From the NCBI GenBank assembly GCA_021850985.1, contig JAJZJX010000002.1, positions 78,652 through 115,775 of the forward strand: 37,124 nucleotides of DNA. The letters are read 5' to 3'. The stretch comes from a bacterium. GTDB taxonomy: Bacteria; SZUA-79; Acidulodesulfobacterales; Acidulodesulfobacteraceae. Made by a program: the position numbers and the translations under genes. Shown here piece by piece: positions 8,702-19,044 of this stretch (position 1 is the first letter of the stretch; each line of letters opens with the position of its first letter). Below the pieces are notes generated by a model that searched no databases, was not told the origin of the DNA, and worked only from the letters and a program-made list of their open reading frames with translations.

Positions 8702-9979
8702 TTAAGATACTACTTCGTCTGGACCCGCAATCTTGCCGAGTATAGCGGACGCTGCGCAAACCGCCGGATTTGCGAGATATACTTCGCTGGTAACGTCGCC
8801 CATTCTTCCTTTAAAATTCCTGTTCGTTGAAGATATCGCCCTTTCTCCGTCGGCAAGTATTCCCATATATCCGCCGAGACAGGGTCCGCAAGTAGGCGTG
8901 CTGACGACTCCTCCGGCATCCATGAATATATCTATAAGACCTTCTTTTTCCGCCATTCTGTAAATATCGGGAGTTGCCGGAATTACTATAAGCCTTGTGT
9001 ACTTGGCTATCTTTTTGCCTTTTAATATCTCCGCCGCAATTCTTAAATCTTCTATTCTGCCGTTTGTGCATGAGCCGATAACGGATTGGTCTATTTTTAT
9101 GTTTTTTGCCGACGCTTCGTTAATATCTACGCTGTTTTCGGGAAGATGCGGAAAAGCAACCTGAGGGTTGATAGTTTCGGTATTATAATTTAATACTTTG
9201 GCGTATTCCGCGCCTTCGTCGCTCTTATAAAATATATAGTCTCTTTTTGCCCTGCTCTTGACGTAATTTTCGGTAATTTCGTCAGGCTCGAATATTCCGC
9301 TTTTTGCTCCGGCTTCTATCGCCATATTGGATATAGTAAGTCTGTCCGCCATACCGAGATGCTTAAACGTGCTTCCCGTAAATTCCAGCGCCATATAGTT
9401 TGCGCCTTCCACCCCTATCTGTCCTATAAGATAAAGAATTAAATCTTTACCGGACACCCATTTTTTCGGTTTGCCCTCAAAAATAACTTTTATAGATTCG
9501 GGAACTTTAAGCCATAACTCGCCGAATGCCATAGCGTAGGCTAAATCGGTAGAACCTACTCCGGTGGCAAACGCTCCAAGCGCTCCGTAGGTGCAAGTAT
9601 GCGAATCTGCTCCTACTACAAGGTCTCCGGGAAGAACTATGCCTTTTTCGGGAAGAAGCGCATGCTCGACGCCGGCTTCTCCGCACTCGAAATAGTTTTC
9701 TATATCGAATTTTTTTGCGAACTCCCTCATCATTTTCGCCTGCTTTGCGCTCAATATATCTTTGTTGGGAACGAAGTGGTCTGGAACCAGCGCTATTTTT
9801 TTTCTGTCGAATACCGCATCTACGCCTATGGCGGAAAACTCTTTTATGGCTATAGGGGCGGTTATATCGTTTCCTAATGCTAAATCCACTCTTGCGTTTA
9901 CTATATCTCCCGAAGATATTTCCTGCAAATCGGTATGATTTAAAATTATTTTTTCGGTAATGGTTAACGGTTTTGCCAT
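8702..9979 (-). CDS. leuC: 3-isopropylmalate dehydratase large subunit
   Basis: 425 residues from the ATG at 9979. The iron-sulfur ligands are visible in GSCTNG and CGPCLGG, plus the upstream DSHTCTYG. It assembles with LeuD to isomerise isopropylmalate. The start was chosen because AAGGAGGA stands seven bases before this ATG and the protein then begins [11 protein letters not shown] as in homologues. The reading frame stays open to a TTG at 10015, but that extension is translated from a palindromic repeat and is not believed. The repeat block at 9999-10281 separates it from leuA. Confidence 0.96.
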   Translation of the reverse strand: MAKPLTITEKIILNHTDLQEISSGDIVNARVDLALGNDITAPIAIKEFSAIGVDAVFDRKKIALVPDHFVPNKDILSAKQAKMMREFAKKFDIENYFECGEAGVEHALLPEKGIVLPGDLVVGADSHTCTYGALGAFATGVGSTDLAYAMAFGELWLKVPESIKVIFEGKPKKWVSGKDLILYLIGQIGVEGANYMALEFTGSTFKHLGMADRLTISNMAIEAGAKSGIFEPDEITENYVKSRAKRDYIFYKSDEGAEYAKVLNYNTETINPQVAFPHLPENSVDINEASAKNIKIDQSVIGSCTNGRIEDLRIAAEILKGKKIAKYTRLIVIPATPDIYRMAEKEGLIDIFMDAGGVVSTPTCGPCLGGYMGILADGERAISSTNRNFKGRMGDVTSEVYLANPAVCAASAILGKIAGPDEVVS

Positions 9980-9998
9980 TTTGTTCTCCTCCTTAAAT

Positions 9999-10027
9999 AC
10001 GGGGACAGAATTCAATTCTGTCCCCGT
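9999..10027. repeat. GGGACAGAATT palindrome, copy 2 (complete)
   Basis: A perfect 29-base palindrome: 14-base arms (starting ACGGGGACAGAATT) around one C. It sits 20 bases upstream of the leuC start codon. Confidence 0.85.
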
Positions 10028-10046
10028 CGCAAACTTATAGTGCCGA

Positions 10047-10074
10047 AATTCAATTCTGTCCCCGTCGCAACTTG
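10047..10074. repeat. GGGACAGAATT palindrome, copy 3 (left arm decayed)
   Basis: Repeats, in the same direction, the right part of the preceding copy (ATTCAATTCTGTCCCCGTCG with CAACTT after it). The left arm is degraded to GCCGAAATT. It is a tandem or partial duplicate. Confidence 0.7.
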
Positions 10075-10123
10075 GAAGGGAAAGGCGTCGGCAACTAAAT
10101 AAAGTCGATTATGTTATTTAACG

Positions 10124-10229
10124 GTCATTGCGAGCAAAGCTGGACGAAGTCCAGCGAAGCAAAGCAATCTCCAGTTGTTACAACTTAGAAAGTGCGGGAT
10201 TGCTTCGTCGCTTCGCGACTCGCAATGAC
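10124..10229. repeat. GTCATTGCGAG / CTCGCAATGAC palindromic element
   Basis: The left arm begins GTCATTGCGAGC and continues to GAAGCAAAGCAATCTC. The right arm runs from GGGATTGCTTCGTCGCTTCG to CTCGCAATGAC. The whole is 106 bases with imperfect complementarity. The left arm contains an extra small hairpin, CTGG-ACGAAGT-CCAG. Repeats with these ends occur in many bacterial genomes as non-coding palindromes. It lies between leuA and leuC inside the operon. The remainder of the 9980-10283 gap holds only copies of the other repeats listed; no gene is seen there. Confidence 0.8.
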
Positions 10230-10254
10230 ACTTCGGTTTTCTTATTGCCTTAAA

Positions 10255-10281
10255 AATTTAATTCTGTCCCAGTCACAAATT
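10255..10281. repeat. GGGACAGAATT family half-site, copy 4
   Basis: Only the right arm is present (AATTTAATTCTGTCCC followed by AGTCACAAATT), three bases from the leuA stop codon. The GTCACAAATT flank matches the flanks at 7047-7065 and 23546-23574, which suggests the unit extends beyond the core palindrome. Confidence 0.65.
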
Positions 10282-10283
10282 GA

Positions 10284-11843
10284 TCAAGCGTTAATTTCTA
10301 TTTCGCAGATTGTTTTATTTGCGGCGTTTTTATTATGAACGTATAACTTATTCAACGCGTTAACGTAAGCCTTGGCGCTTGCGGTAACTATGTCGGTATG
10401 CGCGCTCCTTCCGGTAATGCTCGCGCCGTTATGTTCTATAGTAATGGAAACGTTTCCCTGTGCTTCAGTCGTTCCTCTGATAGATTTAACTTCATAGCCT
10501 ATTACTTTAGCCTTAGAATTTACGATTTTTTCTATGGCATTAACCGCCGCATCCACGGGACCGTTTCCGCAGGAAGAATCTTGCTTTAAATCTCCGTCAA
10601 CTTTAAGTTTGACCATTGCAAGCGGCGAAACGGTATCTCCGCAGACGACGTTTACGTATTTTAATTCGTATTTCTCTAAATGATGCGATTTAGAAACAAG
10701 AGAATCTATGTCTTCATCGTAAATATCTTTCTTTTTGTCCGCAAGGTTTTTGAATTTTACGAAAGCTTTTTCTATCTCTTCGTCGTTTAATAAATAACCG
10801 AGAGAATTAAGTTTTTCTTTAAACGCATGTTTTCCGGAGTGCTTGCCGAGAACGAGTTCGTCAGGCTGCCTTCCTACGCGTTCAGGAGTCATAATTTCGT
10901 AGGTGGTTTTTTCTTTCAGTACTCCGTCCTGATGAATTCCAGCTTCGTGGGCGAAAGCATTTTTTCCGACTATAGCTTTATTGGGCTGAACCGATATTCC
11001 GGTAATATGCGTCAACAACTGCGAAGACCTGTATAATTCCTGCGTATTTACCGAAGTTATTGCGTTATAAATGTCCTTTCTTACTTCAAGTGCCATAACT
11101 ATTTCTTCCAGCGCCGCATTTCCGGCTCTCTCGCCTATACCGTTTATAGTGCATTCGACCTGATTGGCTCCTGCAAGAATCGCCGATAAAGAATTAGCCG
11201 TGCCGAGACCCAAGTCGTTATGGCAGTGGACGCTTAAAACTATATTTTCTATTCCTTCGACTCTTTCCCTGATACTTTTTATAAAATTGAAAAATTCGAA
11301 AGGCGTCGCATATCCTACCGTATCCGGAATATTGACGGCAGTCGCGCCTGCGTCTATAACTCCTTTAATTACTTTGCATAAAAAATCCAAATCGGATCTG
11401 GAAGCATCTTCCGCAGAAAATTCTATATTTTCTATGAACGATTTTGCATATTTAACCATATTGACGGCGCGCTCGTATAATTCTTCGCGCGTCATCTTCA
11501 GCTTATATTTAAGGTGTACGTCCGAAGTGGCTATAAAAGTATGTATAACAGGCTTTTCCGCATTTTTTACCGCGGAATACGCCCTGTATATATCTTTTTC
11601 GTTTGCCCTTGCAAGACCGGCTATTTCTATGCCTTTTATCTCTTGAGCTATAGCGCTGACGGCTTCAAAGTCGCCTTCCGAAGCAATAGGAAAACCGGCT
11701 TCTATGACGTCCACGCCGAGTCTCGCCAACTGCCTCGCCAAATTTAGCTTTTCGTCTATATTCATGCTGGCGCCGGGAGACTGTTCGCCGTCCCTAAGTG
11801 TCGTATCGAATATTTTTATCTTTTTAAAAGCGTCGCCGCCCAT
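10284..11843 (-). CDS. leuA: 2-isopropylmalate synthase
   Basis: 519 residues. The N-terminal TIM-barrel has DTTLRDGEQSPG (13-24), with D13 and the pair H206/H208 in HCHNDLG as metal ligands. GERAGN is present, and a C-terminal LeuA dimerisation/allosteric domain covers about 390-519. It condenses acetyl-CoA with 2-oxoisovalerate, the committing step of leucine synthesis; leucine feedback through the C-terminal domain is expected from the family. AGGAGG lies six bases before the ATG. It follows pssA by about 20 bases and is separated from leuC by about 300 bases of repeats. Confidence 0.97.
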   Translation of the reverse strand: MGGDAFKKIKIFDTTLRDGEQSPGASMNIDEKLNLARQLARLGVDVIEAGFPIASEGDFEAVSAIAQEIKGIEIAGLARANEKDIYRAYSAVKNAEKPVIHTFIATSDVHLKYKLKMTREELYERAVNMVKYAKSFIENIEFSAEDASRSDLDFLCKVIKGVIDAGATAVNIPDTVGYATPFEFFNFIKSIRERVEGIENIVLSVHCHNDLGLGTANSLSAILAGANQVECTINGIGERAGNAALEEIVMALEVRKDIYNAITSVNTQELYRSSQLLTHITGISVQPNKAIVGKNAFAHEAGIHQDGVLKEKTTYEIMTPERVGRQPDELVLGKHSGKHAFKEKLNSLGYLLNDEEIEKAFVKFKNLADKKKDIYDEDIDSLVSKSHHLEKYELKYVNVVCGDTVSPLAMVKLKVDGDLKQDSSCGNGPVDAAVNAIEKIVNSKAKVIGYEVKSIRGTTEAQGNVSITIEHNGASITGRSAHTDIVTASAKAYVNALNKLYVHNKNAANKTICEIEINA

Positions 11844-11864
11844 TAAAAATCCTCCTGCAAAAAC

Positions 11865-12671
11865 CTATTTAATTTCTTTATTAATCTTTTTTATCTTAAC
11901 ATTAACGAAATAAAAATACAATAGAGGAGAAATAAACGAATATAATACGAAAATAGTAAAAATCGATTCGACCGGCTTTATTATAATAATTATCAGAATA
12001 AATAATATCAGTATCAAAAACTCGAAAGCCCTGCGTTTAAAAACGGAAAAATCTTTCATGGCAAAGTATCCGATGTTGCTTATCATCAGCAGCCCTACTA
12101 TCACCGTTAAAACAAGCATAATTTTGGTTATCAGCAAAGTGCGTATCGAAAATTTCGTAATAAAAAAAAGCGTAGAAACTATAGTTCCTGCAGCTGCCGG
12201 AGACGGAAGTCCGGTAAACTTTTTATATTCTACAGAATTTACCTGTACGTTAAATCTCGCCAGCCTTAACGTCGCCCCGAGAAGATATACGAACACTACC
12301 GCCCAGCCGATTCTTCCCATATCCATAAAAAACCATTTAAACAGCAGAACGGACGGCGCCGCTCCGAACGCTATTAAATCGGACAGGGAATCGTATTCTA
12401 TTCCGAATTTAGAGCTTGTATTGGTCAGCCTTGCAACCTTGCCGTCTATTCCGTCGAAGAATATAGACGCTATTATAAGCCATCCGGCTATCCAGTATCT
12501 GCCGTCTATGGAATTAATTATCGAGTAAAAACCTGATAAAAGCGAAAGGCTGGTTATAAGGTTAGGCAGGAGAAAAACGCCTTTCGTCATGCTGTTTTTG
12601 TATAACTCGTTGTTATTTAAGGCGGTTTTTATCGGAGAATAATTCTTTTTTTGTTTATTCGACGCTATCAT
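11865..12671 (-). CDS. pssA: CDP-diacylglycerol-serine O-phosphatidyltransferase
   Basis: 268 residues with about seven membrane helices. The CDP-alcohol phosphotransferase signature DG-x2-AR-x8-G-x3-D-x3-D is complete, starting DGKVARLTN near residue 75. It makes phosphatidylserine in the membrane, which Psd, encoded just upstream, converts to phosphatidylethanolamine. The start overlaps psd by 17 bases; MTKGVFLLPN at residue 28 resembles the start of many homologues, so the first 27 residues are uncertain. The psd-pssA-leuA order is conserved in deltaproteobacteria. Confidence 0.95.
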   Translation of the reverse strand: MIASNKQKKNYSPIKTALNNNELYKNSMTKGVFLLPNLITSLSLLSGFYSIINSIDGRYWIAGWLIIASIFFDGIDGKVARLTNTSSKFGIEYDSLSDLIAFGAAPSVLLFKWFFMDMGRIGWAVVFVYLLGATLRLARFNVQVNSVEYKKFTGLPSPAAAGTIVSTLFFITKFSIRTLLITKIMLVLTVIVGLLMISNIGYFAMKDFSVFKRRAFEFLILILFILIIIIIKPVESIFTIFVLYSFISPLLYFYFVNVKIKKINKEIK

Positions 12672-13326
12672 TTATTTTTCCAAGTAGGGTTTTGCCTGAA
12701 AAAACTTTACCGCCTATTTCAACGTAAGGAGTAAAACTTACAGGCAGATATATATCTAATCTGGAGCCGAATTTAATTAAGCCGAATCTTTCGCCTGATA
12801 TTACGGCATCTCCTTCCTTAATCTTGCACACTATACGTCTTGCAATAAGACCCGCAATCTGGACAAAAGCTATTTTTTTATTTAAAATTATTGCGTTAAA
12901 CTCGTTTTCGGAAGATGCCTTATCTAAATTTGCGGAAAAAAATCTGCCTTTGTTGTAAATTATTTTTTCCACTATTCCGCCGAACGGAATCCTGTTGACG
13001 TGGACGTTAAAAAGAGACATAAAAATGCTTATCTTAAAAACTTCTTCTTTTAAAAATCTTTCGTCGAACACTCTCTGTAAAAATATTATTTTACCGTCGG
13101 CCGGAGAAACTATTTCGCCTTCTTTTAGAACGGAATCCGGCTTTCGCTCCGGATCCCTGAAAAAATATATGCAGAAAAAAAAGAAAAGGACCGAAAGCGC
13201 AAACAGCGAAAAAAATATATATTTTACTATTGTGAATTTAACATAAAAATACAAAACGAAAAAAACTATCGAAAAAACAAAACCGCCGATTATAAACGGA
13301 ACTCCTTCTTTAGCTATATATTTCAT
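12655..13326 (-). CDS. psd: Phosphatidylserine decarboxylase proenzyme, short form
   Basis: 223 residues, the compact type. Two membrane helices (about 9-53) precede the catalytic part with SPADGKI (74-80), NVHVNR (107-112) and the self-cleavage site FGS (186-188), in which S188 should become the pyruvoyl group. It decarboxylates phosphatidylserine at the inner membrane. It lies between ilvC and pssA and overlaps pssA by 17 bases. The ilvC-psd gap carries a repeat. Confidence 0.95.
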   Translation of the reverse strand: MKYIAKEGVPFIIGGFVFSIVFFVLYFYVKFTIVKYIFFSLFALSVLFFFFCIYFFRDPERKPDSVLKEGEIVSPADGKIIFLQRVFDERFLKEEVFKISIFMSLFNVHVNRIPFGGIVEKIIYNKGRFFSANLDKASSENEFNAIILNKKIAFVQIAGLIARRIVCKIKEGDAVISGERFGLIKFGSRLDIYLPVSFTPYVEIGGKVFSGKTLLGKINDSVE

Positions 13327-13358
13327 AGTTTATCGCAAATACGCAGATGTTTAACATA

Positions 13359-13441
13359 ATCAGCTCCCATCCTTTATACCGCACAGTGCCTGATTTCATC
13401 AGCTCCCCTCCTTTATAAGGAGGGGTGGCGGCCGAAGGCCG
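13359..13441. repeat. Direct repeat plus two GC-rich hairpins between ilvC and psd
   Basis: ATCAGCTCCC-A/C-TCCTTTATA occurs twice in the same direction (13359-13378 and 13398-13417). The second copy runs into a hairpin, CCCCTCCTT-TAT-AAGGAGGGG (13405-13425), and then CGGCC-GAA-GGCCG (13429-13441). The GC-rich block stands out from its AT-rich surroundings and resembles widespread REP-like intergenic repeats. It may also act as an RNA hairpin after ilvC. Confidence 0.7.
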
Positions 13442-13481
13442 TCGGGGCGGTTCTATTGTCGTATTATCTTATCATTTTATT

Positions 13482-14513
<1,032 letters not shown>

Positions 14514-14576
14514 TTAGAGAGACGACGGTATTTTCGCCCTCGATCGATTTTTTATTATTTATTTTATGTTATTGAT

Positions 14577-15068
14577 TTATATTATTTTTTTAGCGCTGGC
14601 TAACGCTATTATGCCGGTTTTAACTATGTCTTTGATTCCTAAAGGCCTTAAAATGTCGATAAGGGAATCTATCTTCTTTTCCGATCCGGTGACTTCAAGG
14701 GTATAATGATTTCTTGAAACGTCTATAATCCTGCCGTTAAATATTTCTTTTATCCTGAAAATATCCCCTTTCGTCGTTTCGTCGGCGTTAACTTTAACCA
14801 GAACCGTCTGCCTTAATACGGAATCGTCGTCGGTAAATTCCTGCACCTTAATTACGTTTATAAGCCTGTTAAGCTGTTTAACTATCTGTTCCAGAATTTG
14901 CGCATCTCCGGATGTGGCTATTATCATTTTGGACTCGTTTTTTTCTAAAGTTTTTGCTACGCATATACTGTCGATATTAAACCCTCTTGCAGAAAAAAGC
15001 CCTGCTACTCTGGTAAGTACTCCGGATTCGTTTTCCACTGTAATAGAAAGAATATGTGTTTTTTCCAT
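14577..15068 (-). CDS. ilvN: Acetolactate synthase small (regulatory) subunit
   Basis: 163 residues with an N-terminal ACT domain (about 5-78; ENESGVLTRVAGLFSARGFN) and the ALS_ss C-terminal domain (about 85-160). It binds valine and activates or inhibits IlvB; the usual full-length form is seen. It follows ilvB, but about 230 bases containing a repeat element separate them, which is wider than the usual coupling of these subunits. Confidence 0.96.
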   Translation of the reverse strand: MEKTHILSITVENESGVLTRVAGLFSARGFNIDSICVAKTLEKNESKMIIATSGDAQILEQIVKQLNRLINVIKVQEFTDDDSVLRQTVLVKVNADETTKGDIFRIKEIFNGRIIDVSRNHYTLEVTGSEKKIDSLIDILRPLGIKDIVKTGIIALASAKKII

Positions 15069-15168
15069 AATAGTATTTATTATATTAAATTATTTAATAA
15101 AATGTTACTGAATTTTAATACCTTAACCTGCAATAAAAACTACTTATATATTCCAAAGCCAATAAAGA

Positions 15169-15289
15169 CTGGATTCCTGCTTGCTCAGGAATGACAACCC
15201 TTGGGTTAAAAATTAAATTCTCTTAAAGTCATTCCCGCGTAAGCGGGTAAGGTTTAAAGCCGTCGTCGGTATTTAGACGGCTCATCCAG
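15169..15289. repeat. GTCATTCCCGCG-type palindrome with an interrupted right arm
   Basis: The left end CTGGATTCCTGC...CAGGAATGAC (15169-15195) pairs with GTCATTCCCGCGTAAGCGGG (15228-15247). In intact repeats of this kind the right arm would continue AATCCAG; here about 35 bases, including AGCCGTC and GACGGCT as small arms, come before the terminal ATCCAG (15284-15289). The element ends 10 bases from the ilvB stop codon. Confidence 0.7.
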
Positions 15290-15298
15290 AATATAAGT

Positions 15299-17029
15299 TT
15301 AAACTAAAAGCATACCGGTAATCGGCGAACCCGGCGCAACCATAGGATATACGCTTTCTTCTCTGTCGACTATAAAATCCATTATTACCGGCTTTTTTAT
15401 AGACAGCGCTTTTTCGATTACCGGAACTACGTCGTCTGGGTCTTTAGCCCTTAAGCCTACGGCTCCGTATGCTTCGGCAAGTTTGACGAAATCCGGATTA
15501 ACGTTCATTTCGGAAAAAGAGTATCTTTTATGATAAAACAGTTCCTGCCACTGTCTTATCATGCCGAGAAAACTATTATTTATAATGGCTATTTTAACCG
15601 GCAGGTTATACTGCACCGCCGTTGCAAGTTCCTGAATATTCATCTGAATGCTTCCGTCGCCGGCAATATCGAAAACTACTTTATCGGGATGCGCCATCTG
15701 GGCGCCTATAGCCGCAGGAAACCCGAAACCCATAGTTCCCAAGCCGCCTGACGTTAATAAAGTTCTCGGGTTTTTAAATTTATAAAACTGCGCCGTCCAC
15801 ATCTGGCTCTGACCGACTTCGGTAGCTATTATAGCATCTCCTCCGGTTAATTCATAAATTTTCTCTATGACGTATTGAGGCTTAATTACGTCGTTCATTC
15901 TATAAGTAAGAGGATGCTCGTACTTCCATGCGTTTATTTCTTCGAGCCAGCCCAACCTTTCGTATTTAGCGGCGGATATTTCTTCGTTTCTGCCGTTCAA
16001 AACTTCGAGAAGACTGCTTAAAACGGATTTAACGTCGCCGACTACCGGTATTTCTATTTTTACGTTTTTTCCTATCGAAGAAGGGTCTATGTCTATATGG
16101 GCAAACTTAGCATTTTTACCGAATTCTTCGACTTTTCCCGTAACCCTGTCGTCGAATCTCGCTCCGACAGCAACTATAAAATCAGCATTCGATATTGCCA
16201 TATTAGAGGCATAAGTGCCGTGCATGCCGAGCATGCCGAAAAAAAGAGGATGGCAGGACGGAAAACCGCCCAGGCCCATTAAAGTAGAGGTTATAGGCAA
16301 ATCAAGCAATTCGGCCAGTTCTAAAAGTTCAGATGAAGCATTGGAGCTTATTACCCCGCCTCCTATATATAATAAAGGTTTTTTTGCTTTTAAAATTTCC
16401 GAAGCAAGTTTTGCAATCTGGACATGATGTCCGAAATAGGTAGGATTATACCCGTGCAGTTGAACGGTTTCGGGATAATCGAACTCATATACGCTCGAAG
16501 TAATATCTTTAGGTATATCTATTAAGACTGGTCCCGGCCTTCCGGTAGAAGCTATATAAAAAGCCTCCTTAATAGTCCTTGCAAGGTCTTTTATATCCTT
16601 AACCAAATAATTATGCTTGGTACAAGGTCTCGTAATGCCGACCGTATCGGCTTCCTGAAAAGCATCGTTGCCTATAAGATTGGTAGGCACCTGTCCAGTA
16701 ATAATAACCATAGGCACGGAATCCATATTGGCAGTGGCTATACCGGTTATAGTATTAGTAGCGCCTGGACCTGACGTAACCAGAACTACTCCTACCTTGC
16801 CGGATGCCCTGGCATAACCGTCAGCGGCATGGGCGGCTCCCTGTTCATGCCTTACCAGAACATGATTAATTTTATCTTTGTAATTCAATAGTTCATCGTA
16901 AATATTTAAAACGGCGCCGCCGGGATAGCCGAATATAGTATCTACGCCTTCGTTTATAAGGCTTTCGATAATTATTTTGGATCCCGTCATTAAATTTTTC
17001 TTTGCATTGTTATTTTTGTTATGATTCAT
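15299..17029 (-). CDS. ilvB: Acetolactate synthase large (catalytic) subunit
   Basis: 576 residues with the three ThDP-enzyme domains. The catalytic Glu lies in [16 protein letters not shown] (about 59-74), FAD/quinone-site segments follow, and the ThDP motif GDGSIQMN...NN lies near 455-485. It makes acetolactate from two pyruvates or acetohydroxybutyrate with 2-oxobutanoate. It starts two bases after ilvD, with AGGAAA as ribosome site. A repeat element lies just after its stop codon, before ilvN. Confidence 0.98.
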   Translation of the reverse strand: MNHNKNNNAKKNLMTGSKIIIESLINEGVDTIFGYPGGAVLNIYDELLNYKDKINHVLVRHEQGAAHAADGYARASGKVGVVLVTSGPGATNTITGIATANMDSVPMVIITGQVPTNLIGNDAFQEADTVGITRPCTKHNYLVKDIKDLARTIKEAFYIASTGRPGPVLIDIPKDITSSVYEFDYPETVQLHGYNPTYFGHHVQIAKLASEILKAKKPLLYIGGGVISSNASSELLELAELLDLPITSTLMGLGGFPSCHPLFFGMLGMHGTYASNMAISNADFIVAVGARFDDRVTGKVEEFGKNAKFAHIDIDPSSIGKNVKIEIPVVGDVKSVLSSLLEVLNGRNEEISAAKYERLGWLEEINAWKYEHPLTYRMNDVIKPQYVIEKIYELTGGDAIIATEVGQSQMWTAQFYKFKNPRTLLTSGGLGTMGFGFPAAIGAQMAHPDKVVFDIAGDGSIQMNIQELATAVQYNLPVKIAIINNSFLGMIRQWQELFYHKRYSFSEMNVNPDFVKLAEAYGAVGLRAKDPDDVVPVIEKALSIKKPVIMDFIVDREESVYPMVAPGSPITGMLLV

Positions 17030-17031
17030 GG

Positions 17032-18702
17032 CTATTTCCTTATATTTCTGTTTACTATTGCGCCTTCGTCAGCAGAAGATACGATTTCGGCGTATCTCGA
17101 CAGATAGCCGTAGTCTATTTTTTTCGGTTTTTTCGTAAATTGATTTTTTCTTTCGTTTAATTCGGCTTCGGAAACATCTATGCTTAATTTTCTATCGGGA
17201 ATATCGATTTCTATTTTATCGCCGTTTTTTATCAAGGCTATGGGTCCTCCTTCCTGAGCTTCCGGAGATATGTGTCCGACGCACGGACCTCTCGTTCCTC
17301 CCGAAAACCTTCCGTCGGTAATAAGGGCCACTTTTTCGCCGAGCCCCATTCCGACTATTTGCGAAGTAGGAGCAAGCATTTCGCGCATTCCCGGCCCTCC
17401 TTTAGGACCTTCGAATCTTATAACTACGACGTCGCCCTCTTTTATTTTGCCTTTAGAAATATTTTCCATAGCGGATTCTTCGCTGTCGAAAACTACCGCC
17501 GTTCCTTTAAAATTCATCATCGAAGGGCTTACGCCGCTGGATTTAATAATAGCTCCGTTAGGCGCTAAATTTCCGAATAAAACGGCTATACCCCCTTCTT
17601 TACGGTAAGGATTGCCCGCTTTTCTTATTACTTCGTTATTTACGTAATTAACGCCGGAAATAATTTCTGCTATAGACTTGCCGCTTACGTTAATAGATTT
17701 AGTATTTATAAAATCTTTGAGTTCATATAAAAGAGACGGGATTCCTCCGGCAAAATCGAGGTCTTCGAGAAAATATTCTCCTGCGGGCCTTAAACTTGTA
17801 AGCTGAGGCGTATTTTTAGAAATTTCGTCGAAAAGTTTTAAATCAAGTTTAATTCCGGCTTCATTTGCTATGGCAAGAAGGTGAAGTACAGAGTTGGAAG
17901 AACCGCCCAGAGCCATATCTACGGCTATAGCATTTTTAAAAGAATCCATAGTTACTATATCTCTCGGCAGAACTTGGCTTTTGACCAAATCTACCACCCT
18001 TGCTCCGCTCTCGAAAGCAATCCTTTTTTTAATAGCGGAACCGGCAAGCGCCGTACCTGCGCCGGGCAAGGACATTCCAAGAACTTCAGTCATACAGGCC
18101 ATAGTGTTTGCCGTATAAAGACCCTGACATGAACCCTGTCCCGGACAAGCGCACATTTCAAGGTCGTTAAGCTCTTTTTCCGTAATATCGTTTATCCTGA
18201 ACTTTGCCACCGCCTCAAAAGTATCGCGTACAAAAGAAAGTCTGTTTCCGTGATAGTGACCTGAAAGCATCGGTCCGGCAGTAACTACGATAGCCGGAAT
18301 ATTAAGACGCAGGGATGCCATAAGCATGCCGGGCGTTATCTTATCGCAGTTGGTGAGCAGTATAAGTCCGTCAAGACTGTGCGCTTCAGCTATAGTTTCT
18401 ATCATATCCGCTATAAGCTCCCTTGAAGGAAGGGAATAATGCATACCCCTGTGTCCCATGGCTACGCCGTCGCAAATACCCGGAATTCCGAATACGAAAG
18501 GATGTCCTCCGTTGCTGTAAACGCCGTTTTCCGCCGCCCGTTCAAGGTCTCTTATTCCGACGTGTCCCGGAATTAAATCGGTAAAGCTCGACGCTATGCC
18601 TATAAATGGTTTTTTCATATCGCCTTTGGCCATTCCGGTTGCATACAACAGCGACCGGTGGGGAGTTCTGTCTATGCCTTCCTTAATATTGTCGCTTCTC
18701 AT
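17032..18702 (-). CDS. ilvD: Dihydroxyacid dehydratase
   Basis: 556 residues. Cluster-ligand regions are seen in NCDKITPGM (about 117-125) and [15 protein letters not shown] (about 188-202), and the C-terminal region has [15 protein letters not shown]. It dehydrates the dihydroxy acids to 2-oxo acids in valine and isoleucine synthesis and uses an iron-sulfur cluster. It is the first of the ilvD-ilvB-ilvN-ilvC run. AAGGGATA precedes the ATG. A small DUF465-type gene lies 60 bases upstream. Confidence 0.97.
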   Translation of the reverse strand: MRSDNIKEGIDRTPHRSLLYATGMAKGDMKKPFIGIASSFTDLIPGHVGIRDLERAAENGVYSNGGHPFVFGIPGICDGVAMGHRGMHYSLPSRELIADMIETIAEAHSLDGLILLTNCDKITPGMLMASLRLNIPAIVVTAGPMLSGHYHGNRLSFVRDTFEAVAKFRINDITEKELNDLEMCACPGQGSCQGLYTANTMACMTEVLGMSLPGAGTALAGSAIKKRIAFESGARVVDLVKSQVLPRDIVTMDSFKNAIAVDMALGGSSNSVLHLLAIANEAGIKLDLKLFDEISKNTPQLTSLRPAGEYFLEDLDFAGGIPSLLYELKDFINTKSINVSGKSIAEIISGVNYVNNEVIRKAGNPYRKEGGIAVLFGNLAPNGAIIKSSGVSPSMMNFKGTAVVFDSEESAMENISKGKIKEGDVVVIRFEGPKGGPGMREMLAPTSQIVGMGLGEKVALITDGRFSGGTRGPCVGHISPEAQEGGPIALIKNGDKIEIDIPDRKLSIDVSEAELNERKNQFTKKPKKIDYGYLSRYAEIVSSADEGAIVNRNIRK

Positions 18703-18760
18703 AATTATATATCCCTTGAATTATTTTAATTTTTTTATAATTGATGAATTTTTATTTATT

Positions 18761-18994
18761 CTATTCCGCAATCTTTTCTTTAATAATTTTTTTCATAACA
18801 TCATTGCCGTTTAATTTTTTTAACTTCAGCTCTTTTATAGTTTTTTGTTCTTCGGGCGTTAAAAAAGGTTTCGTACTGAATTTATCCAAAGCCTTTTCAA
18901 TTTCTATATGTTCTTTATAAATCTTCTTGAAATTCTCATCTTTTTCGGCTAAAATTTCAGCCGTTTTTCTTTCCGTTTCATCCAAAAATTGCAT
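18761..18994 (-). CDS. DUF465 (YdcH-like) small coiled-coil protein
   Basis: 77 residues, highly charged and helical. The core FKKIYKEHIEIEKALDK followed by LTPEEQKTIKELKLKKL matches the DUF465/YdcH pattern of two short helices joined by a (F/H)LTPEE turn. AGGAGGT before the ATG supports translation. The cellular role of this family is not established. It lies between tsaB and ilvD and is probably co-transcribed with one of them. Confidence 0.8.
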   Translation of the reverse strand: MQFLDETERKTAEILAEKDENFKKIYKEHIEIEKALDKFSTKPFLTPEEQKTIKELKLKKLNGNDVMKKIIKEKIAE

Positions 18995-19044
18995 AATAAC
19001 TATACCTCCTGCGGATTTATTTATATTATAAAATTATAAAACCA

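Noticed and set aside
9980-10015. N-terminal extension of leuC from a TTG at 10015 (reading MNSVPVF...)
   Set aside because: It is translated from the GGGACAGAATT palindrome and a ribosome-binding site; a perfect AAGGAGGA precedes the ATG at 9979, which gives the normal protein start.
9999-10281. CRISPR-like array in the leuA-leuC gap
   Set aside because: The repeated units are few, palindromic, of different families and unevenly spaced; there are no regular spacers and no cas genes.
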